Shown here: one piece after another, positions 1 to 7,492 of the stretch
Position numbering within the stretch: position 1 is the stretch's first letter
Layout of the letters: each line of letters starts with the position of its first letter
DNA from: Alphaproteobacteria bacterium MarineAlpha10_Bin2
GTDB taxonomy: Bacteria; Pseudomonadota; Alphaproteobacteria; UBA828
Reading direction: 5' to 3'
DNA: 23,643 nucleotides
Assembly: GCA_002937555.1 (NCBI GenBank)
Contig: PTKB01000010.1
Coordinates: 1-23,643, forward strand
Position numbers and translations under genes: made by a program
Notes under the pieces: generated by a model
Databases searched by the model: none
What the model saw: only the letters and a program-made list of their open reading frames with translations
Told to the model about the DNA's origin: nothing

Positions 1-906
1 CGAGCAATAGGCATCTATGGCGGCGTCGCCTAACGGCGCCCATTTCGCCACCCAGCCGGCCAGAACGTCCTTGTTGCCGTCGGTCTCCGCGGCAAAGGCG
101 ACCAGCGCCTCGGTCCAGCGGCGCGAGCGTTCATTGTCTGTCTGATGGGCATCCATCAGTTGATGCAGCAGGCCATCGCCCGCGCGCCGGGCGGCGTTGC
201 CGAGCTGGCGCACAAAGGCTTCGTCAATGGCAGGCTTGGCGACCAGATTGAGGGCGGTGAAATGCTCGCCCCAGTCATAGGCGACCAATGTGCGCTCCAT
301 CAGTTCGCGAAATCCCTGCCAGGCGGCGTGGCCTTGCCAATGACCGTTTTCGCCATCGACGAATCCCAAATCGGGCGAGCTGTTCGACAGCTCCCTGGTG
401 CGGTAGGCGATGCGCGACACCCAGCGCAATTGATCGGCCGATTGGAGCATAGCGCAGTTGATGATGGTGCTGGCCGGCGCCATTTGCACCAGATAGGCAG
501 AGCCCATCTGCACCGCATGCAGCAAATAACGGCCCGGCGTGTATAGCGCCGCGAGATGCTCCAGCCAGGCGGCGCTCAAACCGGCGTCATGTCCGTTAGC
601 GTTGTGTTTGTCCAGCAACCCATCGACATAAGTCTCTTGGCCGTCCTGCATGATGTTGTAGGTGCGGTAGACCATCTCGTCGGGATCGCGGAAGGCGTCC
701 CAGTCGGCATGCTTGAGCGGCGAGGCGTCGCGGTATTTTAAATACCATTGGTTCATAGGTACGCCAGGCGCCATCGCCCAGGGAATTTCGTCGTCGGTGC
801 TCCACAACAGGTTGGTTGAAACGATTTCATATTCGCTCGGCCGCTTGCGTTGGCCGGCGAGGTGGCTCCACGTCTTGAGCGGTTTGAGATCGGGGGAATC
901 AGTCAT
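1..906 (-). CDS. tmoE: Toluene monooxygenase-type hydroxylase beta subunit (TmoE-like), 3' end cut by window edge
   Basis: This is the beta subunit of a soluble diiron monooxygenase hydroxylase. It packs against the alpha subunit in the (alpha-beta-gamma)2 core but carries no diiron site. The frame stays open from the ATG at 906 to base 1, giving 302 codons. Recognisable TmoE-family stretches include TWSHLAGQRKRPSEYEIVS near the N-terminus, SPLKHADWDAFRDPDEMVYR, and MAPASTIINCAMLQSADQLR mid-protein. Family members are about 330 residues and the last visible residues match the family's C-terminal helix, so probably only a short tail is missing. The ATG lies 6 bases after the stop of the D subunit, and no strong ribosome binding site is seen. 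It is the fifth gene of a tmoABCDE-ordered operon; a reductase gene (tmoF) would be expected beyond the left edge. The family call is firm from recognised motifs; the substrate is unknown. Confidence 0.9.
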   Translation of the reverse strand, partial: MTDSPDLKPLKTWSHLAGQRKRPSEYEIVSTNLLWSTDDEIPWAMAPGVPMNQWYLKYRDASPLKHADWDAFRDPDEMVYRTYNIMQDGQETYVDGLLDKHNANGHDAGLSAAWLEHLAALYTPGRYLLHAVQMGSAYLVQMAPASTIINCAMLQSADQLRWVSRIAYRTRELSNSSPDLGFVDGENGHWQGHAAWQGFRELMERTLVAYDWGEHFTALNLVAKPAIDEAFVRQLGNAARRAGDGLLHQLMDAHQTDNERSRRWTEALVAFAAETDGNKDVLAGWVAKWAPLGDAAIDAYCS

Positions 907-912
907 AGCCCA

Positions 913-1218
913 TCACAGCGTTTTCTCGAGATAGAAGCGCATGTAAGTATCGGTGGTTTCGATGCGCCCGGCGAATGAAGTGAGATTCACTTCGACCTCG
1001 GGCATGGTGATGGGGCGGCCCAATGCCTCGGACAGGGTCTCCTGGCGAATGAAACATTCGCCTTCGGTCTCGACCCGCACGTAAGCGATGCGGTTCTCGA
1101 TGACAAATTCCTTGCCGGGATTGTCCTGTTGCATAGCTTCCACCACGGCATCGGCGACTTCGCCGGCGCGTAGCACCGGGCCAACCGAATTTCGCCGCGC
1201 GTCGTCCGAGCCGCTCAT
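913..1218 (-). CDS. tmoD: Monooxygenase effector/coupling protein (TmoD/MmoB/DmpM family)
   Basis: This 101-residue protein is the small cofactor-less effector that binds the hydroxylase and couples electron transfer to oxygen activation. The family signature SVGPVLRAGEVADAVVEAM lies at residues 11-29. EALGRPITMPEVEVNL and SFAGRI follow in the C-terminal half, as in TmoD of toluene-4-monooxygenase. The length matches the family's usual 100-110 residues. It sits between the Rieske ferredoxin gene (27-base gap) and the beta subunit gene (6-base gap) in the operon. The identification is confident. Whether it works only with this hydroxylase is inferred from position. Confidence 0.93.
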   Translation of the reverse strand: MSGSDDARRNSVGPVLRAGEVADAVVEAMQQDNPGKEFVIENRIAYVRVETEGECFIRQETLSEALGRPITMPEVEVNLTSFAGRIETTDTYMRFYLEKTL

Positions 1219-1245
1219 ATCCCCGTCCTCGTGTATTCGCCGCGA

Positions 1246-1581
1246 TTATGCATGGGCAAACTTCACTTCGATCCCGGCGACATCGACCAGCACGTCCTCG
1301 CCTTCGATTTTGACCGGATATTTGGCCAGTTCCGCATGGGTCGGATTGACGCCTTTACCGCTCACCACGTCAAATTGCCAGAGATGCATGCAGCAGGTCA
1401 GCTCATTGCCCTCCAACTCGCCTTCGACCAAATCGACTTCCTGATGCGGGCAGATCGACTGAACGGCATGGACTTCCCCGCCCATGGTATGGACCAGCAG
1501 GATCTCGGTGCCGTCGACCTCGAAAGCCTCCATCTCTCCCTGCCACACATCGCTCAGGCTACAAACTTTCGTAAATGCCAT
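1246..1581 (-). CDS. tmoC: Rieske-type [2Fe-2S] ferredoxin of the monooxygenase (TmoC-like)
   Basis: This 111-residue soluble Rieske ferredoxin would carry electrons from a reductase to the diiron hydroxylase. The Rieske cluster motif is present as C44-P-H46 and C63-C-M-H66, a C-X-H ... C-X2-H arrangement with 16 residues between the pairs. A tryptophan follows at residue 68, as in TmoC. Length and motif spacing match T4MO TmoC, which is 112 residues. The start is the ATG at 1581, one base after the stop of the gamma subunit gene, which implies translational coupling. No reductase gene lies in the window, so the electron donor is either encoded beyond the left edge or borrowed from another system. 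Confidence 0.94.
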   Translation of the reverse strand: MAFTKVCSLSDVWQGEMEAFEVDGTEILLVHTMGGEVHAVQSICPHQEVDLVEGELEGNELTCCMHLWQFDVVSGKGVNPTHAELAKYPVKIEGEDVLVDVAGIEVKFAHA

Positions 1582-1582
1582 G

Positions 1583-1861
1583 CTACGCCGCGCCCGGATC
1601 AGTGAAATAGATATCGATACATTCGTAATGTTTGAGGCCGGCTTCGCCGACGGTCATGTTGCGCGGCCAGGGCTCGGCATCGTCGCCATCCGTGGTCGGG
1701 CGGATACGGAGAATTTTGCCCGGCTGGTCGGCGACATGAAGCCCGATTGAGTGATACGCGCAGGCGGCCGCGAGCGCGTCCATATCCTGTGCCGGCTCGG
1801 CTTCGACCACTTTGACATGGCAGTCAAATTGAAAGCGCGAGAGGATCGGAAAGGCCGACAT
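1583..1861 (-). CDS. tmoB: Hydroxylase gamma subunit (TmoB-like)
   Basis: This 92-residue protein is the small gamma subunit, with a ubiquitin-like fold in the T4MO family, that completes the hydroxylase core. It starts MSAFPI, as TmoB does. It also has the family pattern DMDALAAACAYHSIGLHVA at residues 26-44 and PRNMTVGEAGL near residues 66-76, followed by a short acidic or aromatic tail. It is slightly longer than TmoB (84 residues). It lies 12 bases after the alpha subunit gene and one base before the ferredoxin gene. The call is secure by order and motifs; the protein is not catalytic. Confidence 0.92.
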   Translation of the reverse strand: MSAFPILSRFQFDCHVKVVEAEPAQDMDALAAACAYHSIGLHVADQPGKILRIRPTTDGDDAEPWPRNMTVGEAGLKHYECIDIYFTDPGAA

Positions 1862-1873
1862 CGGCGCGTCCCC

Positions 1874-3370
1874 CTATTCCGCCGCCTGGTTGCGGAAGCC
1901 GTCGACCCAACTGTAATCATGGCCGTCACGGCCGCCTTCGCTCACCACGCCAATGCCCATATAGGTGAGGACATTGTCCAGCGTGGGCGGATCGATCTCT
2001 CCGGAATACATTCGGTCGACGATGGATTCGTGATGCTTGTAGCGCTCCGGATCGGTGGTGAAGATCCAGCGGCACGGCTCAGTGCAGAAGTTATAACGCC
2101 GGCCGTCATGCTCCAATTGCAGCACACGCGCCTTCCAAGCCGGGCCCGGCCGGTTGGAAATCGGAATTTGACACATGTTGCAGATAATCGGGATGCATTC
2201 GGGATGTGTCTTCTCTTCCCGGTCGTTCAGGAGATTGTCGGTGATGACATCCCAATAGGTGCCGAAGCTGTCATTCCAGCCGGGATATTTTTCTTCCAGC
2301 CATTCGCGCTCGCGCGGGCCCACGGCGCCCGGCGGATTCCACCAGACGGTCGGGCGCCACGACCAAATTCCGCCCTGCTGGCAATGATGGTGGTTCTCGA
2401 TATCGTCCTTTAGCAGATCCCAATACCAAGGCGTCTCGAGGCCGAGGTCGCGTACCTGGCGGTCATATTGGCGGATGATCCATTCATGCATGAATTCCTT
2501 GAACGACATGTGGCGCTGCTCAAGCGGGATGTAATAATCCATCGGGATGCCGACGGTGATGGCGAACAGCCGCCACATTCGCCAAAAGGCCACATCCACG
2601 GCTAATTGCGCCTCTTTTTTCTTGCCGTTCTTGATCATGATCTCGATCGCCGGCGAGCCGAGCTGGGCGTGACGTGCCTCGTCGGATTGGATGCTCGTGA
2701 TCAAGTTAGCGAAAGTGAAATCGCCCATGTTCGCCGCATCGGTCGAGAGGCCCACCATCTGCAGATTGGTCAATCCGGTCTCGAAAGCGAAAGACACCAT
2801 GACCGCGCCGGTCACCGCGTCGCGGCACATCATGATATCGTCCATGGCGTGACGGCCGCCCAGTATCGCCCAATTTTTAGTGTGCGCTGCTTCATGCGCC
2901 CAATCATATTGGCGATCGCGCGGCAACAATTCGTGCGGAAAGAACAGTTGTAGCTGGGCGTGGCGCAACTCATCGAGCATGCCGTAGGTGGCCATGTTGC
3001 GCATCGATGGCGAAGGGCCAAAGCGCACCATGCGGGCCTGGAATTGGCTGGCCTGATATTCGGTCAAAGCAACGGCGCCGTAATGCAGCTTGAGAACGGC
3101 AGCCCAGCCCTCATCGGCCTCGTCATGAAATTTGGAACGCGACAACGCCGCCTTCACGGAATAAGCGGAGGAATCCTTCTCGCGCTGAACCTTGACATAT
3201 TCCCGGTAGGAAACCTTGTAGGGCTCGTCGAACGTCTCCCATTCCGCTTCCGGAATGCCATAAGGATCGCTTAGTTCCGCTGGAAACATATCGTCGCGCG
3301 AGACAAATCCCGGCGACCAATTCGTATCGCGTGCAATGTCGTACCAATCCGAACGATCCAATAGCGCCAT
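1874..3370 (-). CDS. tmoA: Diiron monooxygenase hydroxylase alpha subunit (TmoA-like)
   Basis: This 498-residue protein is the catalytic subunit, which binds the carboxylate-bridged diiron centre and inserts one oxygen atom into a hydrocarbon. All six iron ligands fall at the T4MO TmoA numbers: E104, E134, H137, E197, E231 and H234, in the motifs DELRH and DEARH. The gating residue T201 and Q228 are also kept. Pocket residues differ from what I recall of TmoA: V100 for Ile, T103 for Gly, M176 for Phe, M205 for Phe. The C-terminal part (about 392-450) is a YHS-type domain with C397, C400, C429 and C433. The ATG at 3370 has an AGGAGA site five bases upstream. It is the first gene of the operon. 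The family is certain; the substrate (aromatic, alkene, isoprene or other) is not. Confidence 0.95.
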   Translation of the reverse strand: MALLDRSDWYDIARDTNWSPGFVSRDDMFPAELSDPYGIPEAEWETFDEPYKVSYREYVKVQREKDSSAYSVKAALSRSKFHDEADEGWAAVLKLHYGAVALTEYQASQFQARMVRFGPSPSMRNMATYGMLDELRHAQLQLFFPHELLPRDRQYDWAHEAAHTKNWAILGGRHAMDDIMMCRDAVTGAVMVSFAFETGLTNLQMVGLSTDAANMGDFTFANLITSIQSDEARHAQLGSPAIEIMIKNGKKKEAQLAVDVAFWRMWRLFAITVGIPMDYYIPLEQRHMSFKEFMHEWIIRQYDRQVRDLGLETPWYWDLLKDDIENHHHCQQGGIWSWRPTVWWNPPGAVGPREREWLEEKYPGWNDSFGTYWDVITDNLLNDREEKTHPECIPIICNMCQIPISNRPGPAWKARVLQLEHDGRRYNFCTEPCRWIFTTDPERYKHHESIVDRMYSGEIDPPTLDNVLTYMGIGVVSEGGRDGHDYSWVDGFRNQAAE

Positions 3371-3513
3371 AATCTTCTCCTAGAGCAGTCGCATCGCTGT
3401 CAATATTATTCCCGGTCCCCGAAAAAGCCAGCGTCATATGCGTCTTCGACTTGACGGCGAGCGGGATAAACCCTTAGACCTCGAATGGACGATAATTTGA
3501 AAGAGGCGGAGCC
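3371..3513. promoter_or_regulatory. Divergent intergenic region between monooxygenase operon and alpha/beta hydrolase gene
   Basis: This 143-base region must hold start signals for both directions. On the minus strand a TAATAT -10-like box lies at 3408-3403 with no good -35 partner, and AGGAGA at 3381-3376 is the ribosome binding site of the alpha subunit gene. A TTGACA on the minus strand lies too close to the start codon to be a useful -35. I looked for the -24/-12 pattern typical of sigma54-controlled aromatic monooxygenase operons and did not see one. On the plus strand, TTGACG near 3451 has only a weak -10 partner. The region is regulatory by position; the individual boxes are tentative. 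Confidence 0.35.
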
Positions 3514-4200
3514 ATGACAACAGGCAACATCAAATTTCTATTCGACGGGCCGGAAGATGCGGAACTGACCGTCGTTCTCGCGCACGGCGCCGGCGTGCCG
3601 ATGGATGCGCCCTTCATGAACACATTTGCCGAAGGTATCGCCAACGCCGGGCATCGCGTGGCGCGCTTTGAATTCCCCTATATGCAAAGACAGCGCAGCG
3701 AGGGCAAGCGCTTCCCGCCGAGCCCGGCGCCGGTGTTGGTCGAACGTTATCTTGCGGTGGTCGGCGCACTCGGCGGCGGGCGGGGACTGGTGATCGGCGG
3801 TAAATCGCTCGGCGGACGCATCGCCACTCTGATCGCCAACCAAGTGCAGGCAAAAGGCGTTGTCTGCCTGGGCTATCCGTTTCACCCGCCGGAAAAACCG
3901 GAGAATGTCCGCATCGAGTATTTGAAAAACATCGAGGCGCCGACGCTGATCCTGCAAGGCGCCGAGGACCCGTTCGGCGCGCCGGAGGAAGTCGCCGAAT
4001 ACGGCCTGCCGGACAATGTGAAAATCACCTGGCTCGACGGCGGCGATCACCATCTCGCGACGCCGGAGGATTCGGACATCAGCGACGAACAAAACTGGGC
4101 CGAAGGCGCGACCGCCATCGCCGAGTTCGCTACAGGATTGTCGCAAAGTTCTCAACCCGATCTTAACGCCGAGCCTGTAGATTCATCTCCCCCGGATTAA
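3514..4200 (+). CDS. Alpha/beta hydrolase (KANL3/TEX30-like dienelactone hydrolase superfamily)
   Basis: This 228-residue cytoplasmic alpha/beta hydrolase has the nucleophile elbow GGKSLGG with Ser98. An early oxyanion-type motif LAHGAGVPMD lies at residues 22-31. The probable acid is Asp152 in EDPFG and the catalytic His is 179 or 180 in GGDHHLA. This pattern matches the small bacterial KANL3/TEX30-like hydrolases, whose substrates are mostly unknown. The ATG at 3514 is preceded by AGAGGCGGAG. The C-terminal 25 residues are Ser/Asn/Pro-rich and look disordered. It is transcribed away from the monooxygenase operon, so it could act on an ester or lactone from the same pathway, but that is only a guess from position. 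Confidence 0.85.
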   Translation: MTTGNIKFLFDGPEDAELTVVLAHGAGVPMDAPFMNTFAEGIANAGHRVARFEFPYMQRQRSEGKRFPPSPAPVLVERYLAVVGALGGGRGLVIGGKSLGGRIATLIANQVQAKGVVCLGYPFHPPEKPENVRIEYLKNIEAPTLILQGAEDPFGAPEEVAEYGLPDNVKITWLDGGDHHLATPEDSDISDEQNWAEGATAIAEFATGLSQSSQPDLNAEPVDSSPPD

Positions 4201-4276
4201 ATTTTCCTCACTTTGCCGGCTTGACTGCCCGGTATCGCTTGGTTATTCACGCACCGGGTGGAGTGATTGAAACGAC

Positions 4277-4298
4277 CGCCGGGGCGCAATGCCCGGCG
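4277..4298 (+). promoter_or_regulatory. GC-rich hairpin just upstream of a small-ORF ribosome binding site
   Basis: The arms CGCCGGG (4277-4283) and CCCGGCG (4292-4298) are perfectly complementary over 7 bp with an 8-base loop. The AGGAAGG ribosome binding site at 4300-4306 starts one base after the hairpin. No U-tract follows, so a classical terminator is unlikely on the plus strand. It may instead protect mRNA ends or affect translation of the small ORF. The structure is directly visible; the function is inference. Confidence 0.4.
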
Positions 4299-4314
4299 CA
4301 GGAAGGAAAAAAAT

Positions 4315-4437
4315 ATGCCTTGGGATTTAGGTCTGCCGTTGCTCGTCTGCTTGGCGACGCTCTTACTTTTTATCGGCATTTACTATGCGGCCAAGACACT
4401 GCTGACCGATCCGCGTGGCGAAGAAGAAAGCGAATAG
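4315..4437 (+). CDS. Small single-span membrane protein, 40 residues, unrecognised
   Basis: This short ORF has 40 codons plus TAG. The protein begins MPWDLGLPLLVCLATLLLF, continues with one hydrophobic segment at about residues 5-26, and ends in a charged tail, DPRGEEESE. A good ribosome binding site, AGGAAGG at 4300-4306, sits eight bases before the ATG, which is the main reason to believe the gene. By the positive-inside rule, the single Lys27 and the charged tail weakly suggest a cytoplasmic C-terminus. It lies between the alpha/beta hydrolase gene (114 bases away) and the alcohol dehydrogenase gene (54 bases away), all on the plus strand. I do not recognise a family and assign no function. 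It could also be an unexpressed chance ORF. Confidence 0.55.
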   Translation: MPWDLGLPLLVCLATLLLFIGIYYAAKTLLTDPRGEEESE

Positions 4438-4491
4438 CTCCTCCTCCCAGAAATTTGTTAGTCTGCCTCCGGTGAAAGCGCTGGAGAGCGT

Positions 4492-5679
4492 ATGAACAGT
4501 GACGTGGGCTGGGCATTGCTCGGCGACTGGAACTATCCGACGGCAATCCGCTTCGGCAACGGGCGGATCGAAGAACTGCCCGATGCCTGTGCCAAGCTCG
4601 GCATCTCCCGCCCGCTCCTCATCACCGACCCCGGCCTGGCTGAGAGCGACATGGTGCGAAGTGCGCTTGCGCACTGTACGGAGTCCGGGCTGCCCGCTTT
4701 GCCGTTCTCAGAATTGTCGTCCAATCCGGTGGGCGAGAACGTCGCTGATGCGGTCGTTGCATATCGCGCCGGCAGCCATGACGGAGTTATCGGTTTCGGC
4801 GGCGGCAGCGCGATGGATGTCGCTAAGGCGGCGGCCCTGATGGTCGGACAACGCAACCCGATTTGGGATTTCGAGGACCGCGAAGACTGGTATCTAAGGG
4901 CCGACGCTAATTCCATCGCTCCGGTCGTGGCGGTTCCGACGACGGCGGGCACGGGCTCGGAAGTGGGCCGGGTGGCAGTCATCACCGACGAGGACAAGCG
5001 CTGCAAGAAGCTCATCTTCCATCCCAAACTGATGCCGGGCGCTGTCATCCTCGACCCGGCTTTAACGCTCAGCCTGCCCGCCAATCTGACCGCGGCGACC
5101 GGGATGGACGCGTTGGCGCATAATTTAGAGGCCTATTGCGCGCGCGGATTTCACCCAATGGCCGATGGCATCGCGCTTGAAGGCATGCGATTAATCCGCG
5201 ACTGGTTGCCCTCCGCGGTGCGCGACGGCTCGGACCTCTCCGCCCGGGCGCATATGCAAATCGCCTCGACCATGGGCGCGACTGCATTTCAAAAAGGCCT
5301 CGGCGCCATTCATGCGCTCAGCCATCCCGTGGGCGCGCTTTATAACGCCCATCATGGCCTCACCAATGCCGTGTTCATGCCCTACGTGCTAGCCTTCAAC
5401 CGCCAGGCCATCGACGAACGGATGGTACGCCTCGCGCGATTTCTGGATCTGCCCGGAGACGGCGTGGACGCCGTCATGGATTGGGTTTTAGCGCTTCGCC
5501 AAGAGATCGGCATACCGCACAGCCTGGTCGATCTCGGGGTTGCGGAAAGCGGTGTGGCGGAATTGGTGGCTTTGGCCGAAATCGATCAGGCGCGCGCCGG
5601 CAACCCGCGCAATCTCTCGACAGAGGACCTCACGCGATTGTTCATCGACGCTATTCAGGGCGAGGTGACGGCGCGTTAA
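4492..5679 (+). CDS. Iron-containing (group III) alcohol dehydrogenase
   Basis: This 395-residue NAD(P)-dependent Fe-type alcohol dehydrogenase interconverts an alcohol and the aldehyde or ketone. The dinucleotide-binding motif GFGGGSAMD lies at residues 101-109 and PTTAGTGSEV at 149-158. The metal ligands fit the family pattern: D206 and H210 in GMDALAHNLEAY, then H274 and H288, 14 residues apart, in IHALSHPVG and AHHGLTNA. Length is typical. The start ATG follows a GGAGAG site. Its stop overlaps the convergent panC stop by 4 bases. Position near the monooxygenase suggests it could oxidise an alcohol product, but Fe-ADHs have broad substrates and may serve fermentation or detoxification instead. 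Confidence 0.9.
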   Translation: MNSDVGWALLGDWNYPTAIRFGNGRIEELPDACAKLGISRPLLITDPGLAESDMVRSALAHCTESGLPALPFSELSSNPVGENVADAVVAYRAGSHDGVIGFGGGSAMDVAKAAALMVGQRNPIWDFEDREDWYLRADANSIAPVVAVPTTAGTGSEVGRVAVITDEDKRCKKLIFHPKLMPGAVILDPALTLSLPANLTAATGMDALAHNLEAYCARGFHPMADGIALEGMRLIRDWLPSAVRDGSDLSARAHMQIASTMGATAFQKGLGAIHALSHPVGALYNAHHGLTNAVFMPYVLAFNRQAIDERMVRLARFLDLPGDGVDAVMDWVLALRQEIGIPHSLVDLGVAESGVAELVALAEIDQARAGNPRNLSTEDLTRLFIDAIQGEVTAR

Positions 5680-6551
5680 AGCGCGAGATTGTCGATCAGG
5701 CGGGTCCCGCTAAGGCGCACAGCGGCCAGCAAGCGCGCGCCTTCCTTGGCCTCCGATAGCGGCGTAAGGCTTTCGCCGTCACACAAGGCGAGATAATCGA
5801 TCCCGTCAAAGCCCGCTTCGCGCAGCGAGATCATGCCGCGCTCGATTTCAGCGATGACGGCGCCGCCGCCTCTCAGACGCGCTGCGGTGTCATGGAGAAT
5901 TTCGTGAAGGCGCGCGGCGATAGTGCGCTCCTCAGGCGACAGATAATCGTTGCGCGACGAACAAGCCAAGCCGTCCGCCTCACGCACCGTCGGTATGGCG
6001 AGAATGTCGCTCGGGATGTCGAGGTCTCGCACCATGCGGCGCACTACCTGGAGCTGCTGGTAATCCTTCTCACCAAAGACGGCGATGTCAGGCAGGCATT
6101 GCAGCAGCAATTTGCAAACCACCGTGGCGACGCCGGTAAAGAAATGCGGCCGCGCCGCGCTCTCCAGCCCAGCGCCGGGGCCGGCCACGTTCAGTGACGT
6201 CGCGAATCCCTCTCCATACATGTCCGCCACCACGGGCATGAACACCAGATCGACGCCGGCAGCCGCCAATTTCTTTAAATCATCCGCTTCGTCGCGCGGA
6301 TAGGCAGCGAGATCTTCGGCCGGCGCAAATTGCGTCGGATTGACAAAGATGCTGACGACGGTGCGCGCCGCTGCCTCGCCCGCCGCCGCGACCAGCGCCA
6401 TATGCCCGGCATGGAGCGCGCCCATGGTCGGCACCAGGGCGACGCGATGGCCGTCACGATGAAATCCCGCGACCGCTTCGCGCAGATCGGCGACGCTGCG
6501 AACAATTGCCGGTGATGTCTGGTCGTGCGCTTTCGCGCGACCTCCGGGCAT
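5676..6551 (-). CDS. panC: Pantoate--beta-alanine ligase (pantothenate synthetase)
   Basis: This enzyme makes pantothenate from pantoate, beta-alanine and ATP in the cytoplasm, the last step before coenzyme A synthesis proper. The adenylate-binding HIGH-type motif is present as LHAGH at residues 46-50. FVNPTQF, the VFGEKDYQQL stretch and SSRNDYLS follow in family order. The start was placed at the ATG at 6551, four bases after the panB stop, giving 291 residues, which is the normal length. The frame is open further upstream, but that part lies inside panB and lacks family sequence. It forms a panB-panC unit, translationally coupled by spacing. The stop codon overlaps the convergent alcohol dehydrogenase stop. 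Confidence 0.95.
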   Translation of the reverse strand: MPGGRAKAHDQTSPAIVRSVADLREAVAGFHRDGHRVALVPTMGALHAGHMALVAAAGEAAARTVVSIFVNPTQFAPAEDLAAYPRDEADDLKKLAAAGVDLVFMPVVADMYGEGFATSLNVAGPGAGLESAARPHFFTGVATVVCKLLLQCLPDIAVFGEKDYQQLQVVRRMVRDLDIPSDILAIPTVREADGLACSSRNDYLSPEERTIAARLHEILHDTAARLRGGGAVIAEIERGMISLREAGFDGIDYLALCDGESLTPLSEAKEGARLLAAVRLSGTRLIDNLAL

Positions 6552-6555
6552 GGCG

Positions 6556-7461
6556 TCAGGCGCCGCGCCGCCCCTTGGCTGTGGACGCGCCGCTAGCTTC
6601 GGAAGAAACCGCCGCCAGGCGCGGCTTGGCACCGCTTCCCTTTGCCGGCGGATTGAAGCAATGCTCGGCCGCGGGGAAGCGCCGGGCGCGCACATCCTCG
6701 GCATATTGTCCGATCGCTTTGCTCAGCCCGTCGCCAAGTTCGGCATAGCGCTTGGCGAAGCGCGGCGTGAAATCACCGCCCAGTCCGACAATATCTTCGG
6801 TCACCAGAATTTGCCCGTCGCACGCCGGCGACGCGCCAATGCCGATGGTCGGCACTTTCAATTCTTCCGTCAGTGAGCGCGCCAGCGTCTCTACCGTGTT
6901 CTCGATAACGATGGCGAAGGCGCCGGAATCGGCAATCGCACTAGCGTCGGCACGGATGCGTCGGGCACCGTCGTCGGTTTTGCCTTGTACGCGGAAGCCG
7001 CCGGAGGCATTTACCGATTGCGGCATCAGGCCAATATGGCCCAGAACCGGCACGCCGCGCGCGGTAAGAAAGCGCACGGTATCCGCCATTTCCACGCCGC
7101 CTTCGAGTTTGACCCCGCTACAGCCGGTTTCCGTCATCACGCGGGCTGCGGAGCGGAATGCCGCTTGCGGCGATTCCTGATAGGACCCGAAAGGCAGATC
7201 GACGATCACGCAAGCGCGCTCCGTGGCACGCACCACGGCAGCACCATGCGCCACCATCATGTCGAGGGTAACGCCGACTGTGGTGTCCATGCCGTAGAGC
7301 ACCATGCCGAGCGAGTCACCGACCAAAATCATATCGGTATCCGCATCGAGGGCCCGCGCCATCGGCGCGCTATACGCCGTCAGGCTGACGATCGGGCGGC
7401 TCCCCTTCATGGCGGCCAGATCGCGCACGTTCAAGCGGCGCTCGCGGGTTTGAGTTGACAT
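6556..7461 (-). CDS. panB: 3-methyl-2-oxobutanoate hydroxymethyltransferase (ketopantoate hydroxymethyltransferase)
   Basis: This enzyme transfers a one-carbon unit from methylenetetrahydrofolate to 2-oxoisovalerate, the first committed step of pantothenate synthesis. Family sequences include VSLTAYSAPMARALDAD, ILVGDSLGMVLYG (residues 45-57) and VPTIGIGASPACDGQILV. The ATG at 7461 was chosen because AAGGAGAGG precedes it at good spacing. An upstream alternative start in the same frame lacks family sequence. The protein is 301 residues. The last 35 or so are a Pro/Ala/Ser-rich tail beyond the usual ~265-residue core, so this version has an extended C-terminus. It is followed by panC. The leader upstream contains conspicuous inverted repeats. 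Confidence 0.95.
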   Translation of the reverse strand: MSTQTRERRLNVRDLAAMKGSRPIVSLTAYSAPMARALDADTDMILVGDSLGMVLYGMDTTVGVTLDMMVAHGAAVVRATERACVIVDLPFGSYQESPQAAFRSAARVMTETGCSGVKLEGGVEMADTVRFLTARGVPVLGHIGLMPQSVNASGGFRVQGKTDDGARRIRADASAIADSGAFAIVIENTVETLARSLTEELKVPTIGIGASPACDGQILVTEDIVGLGGDFTPRFAKRYAELGDGLSKAIGQYAEDVRARRFPAAEHCFNPPAKGSGAKPRLAAVSSEASGASTAKGRRGA

Positions 7462-7492
7462 TGGAATCCTCTCCTTTTCGGGACGGTCCGCA

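Noticed and set aside
3385..3405. TTGACA on the minus strand before the alpha subunit gene as a -35 box
   Set aside because: The -10 box would overlap the ribosome binding site and start codon, and no match to the consensus is found there.
3371..3513. sigma54 promoter for the monooxygenase operon
   Set aside because: I searched both strands for the GG-N10-GC spacing with TGGCAC/TTGC flanks and found no convincing match.
5892..6515. Plus-strand open frames opposite panC
   Set aside because: They are shadows of panC with no ribosome binding site or recognisable protein sequence.
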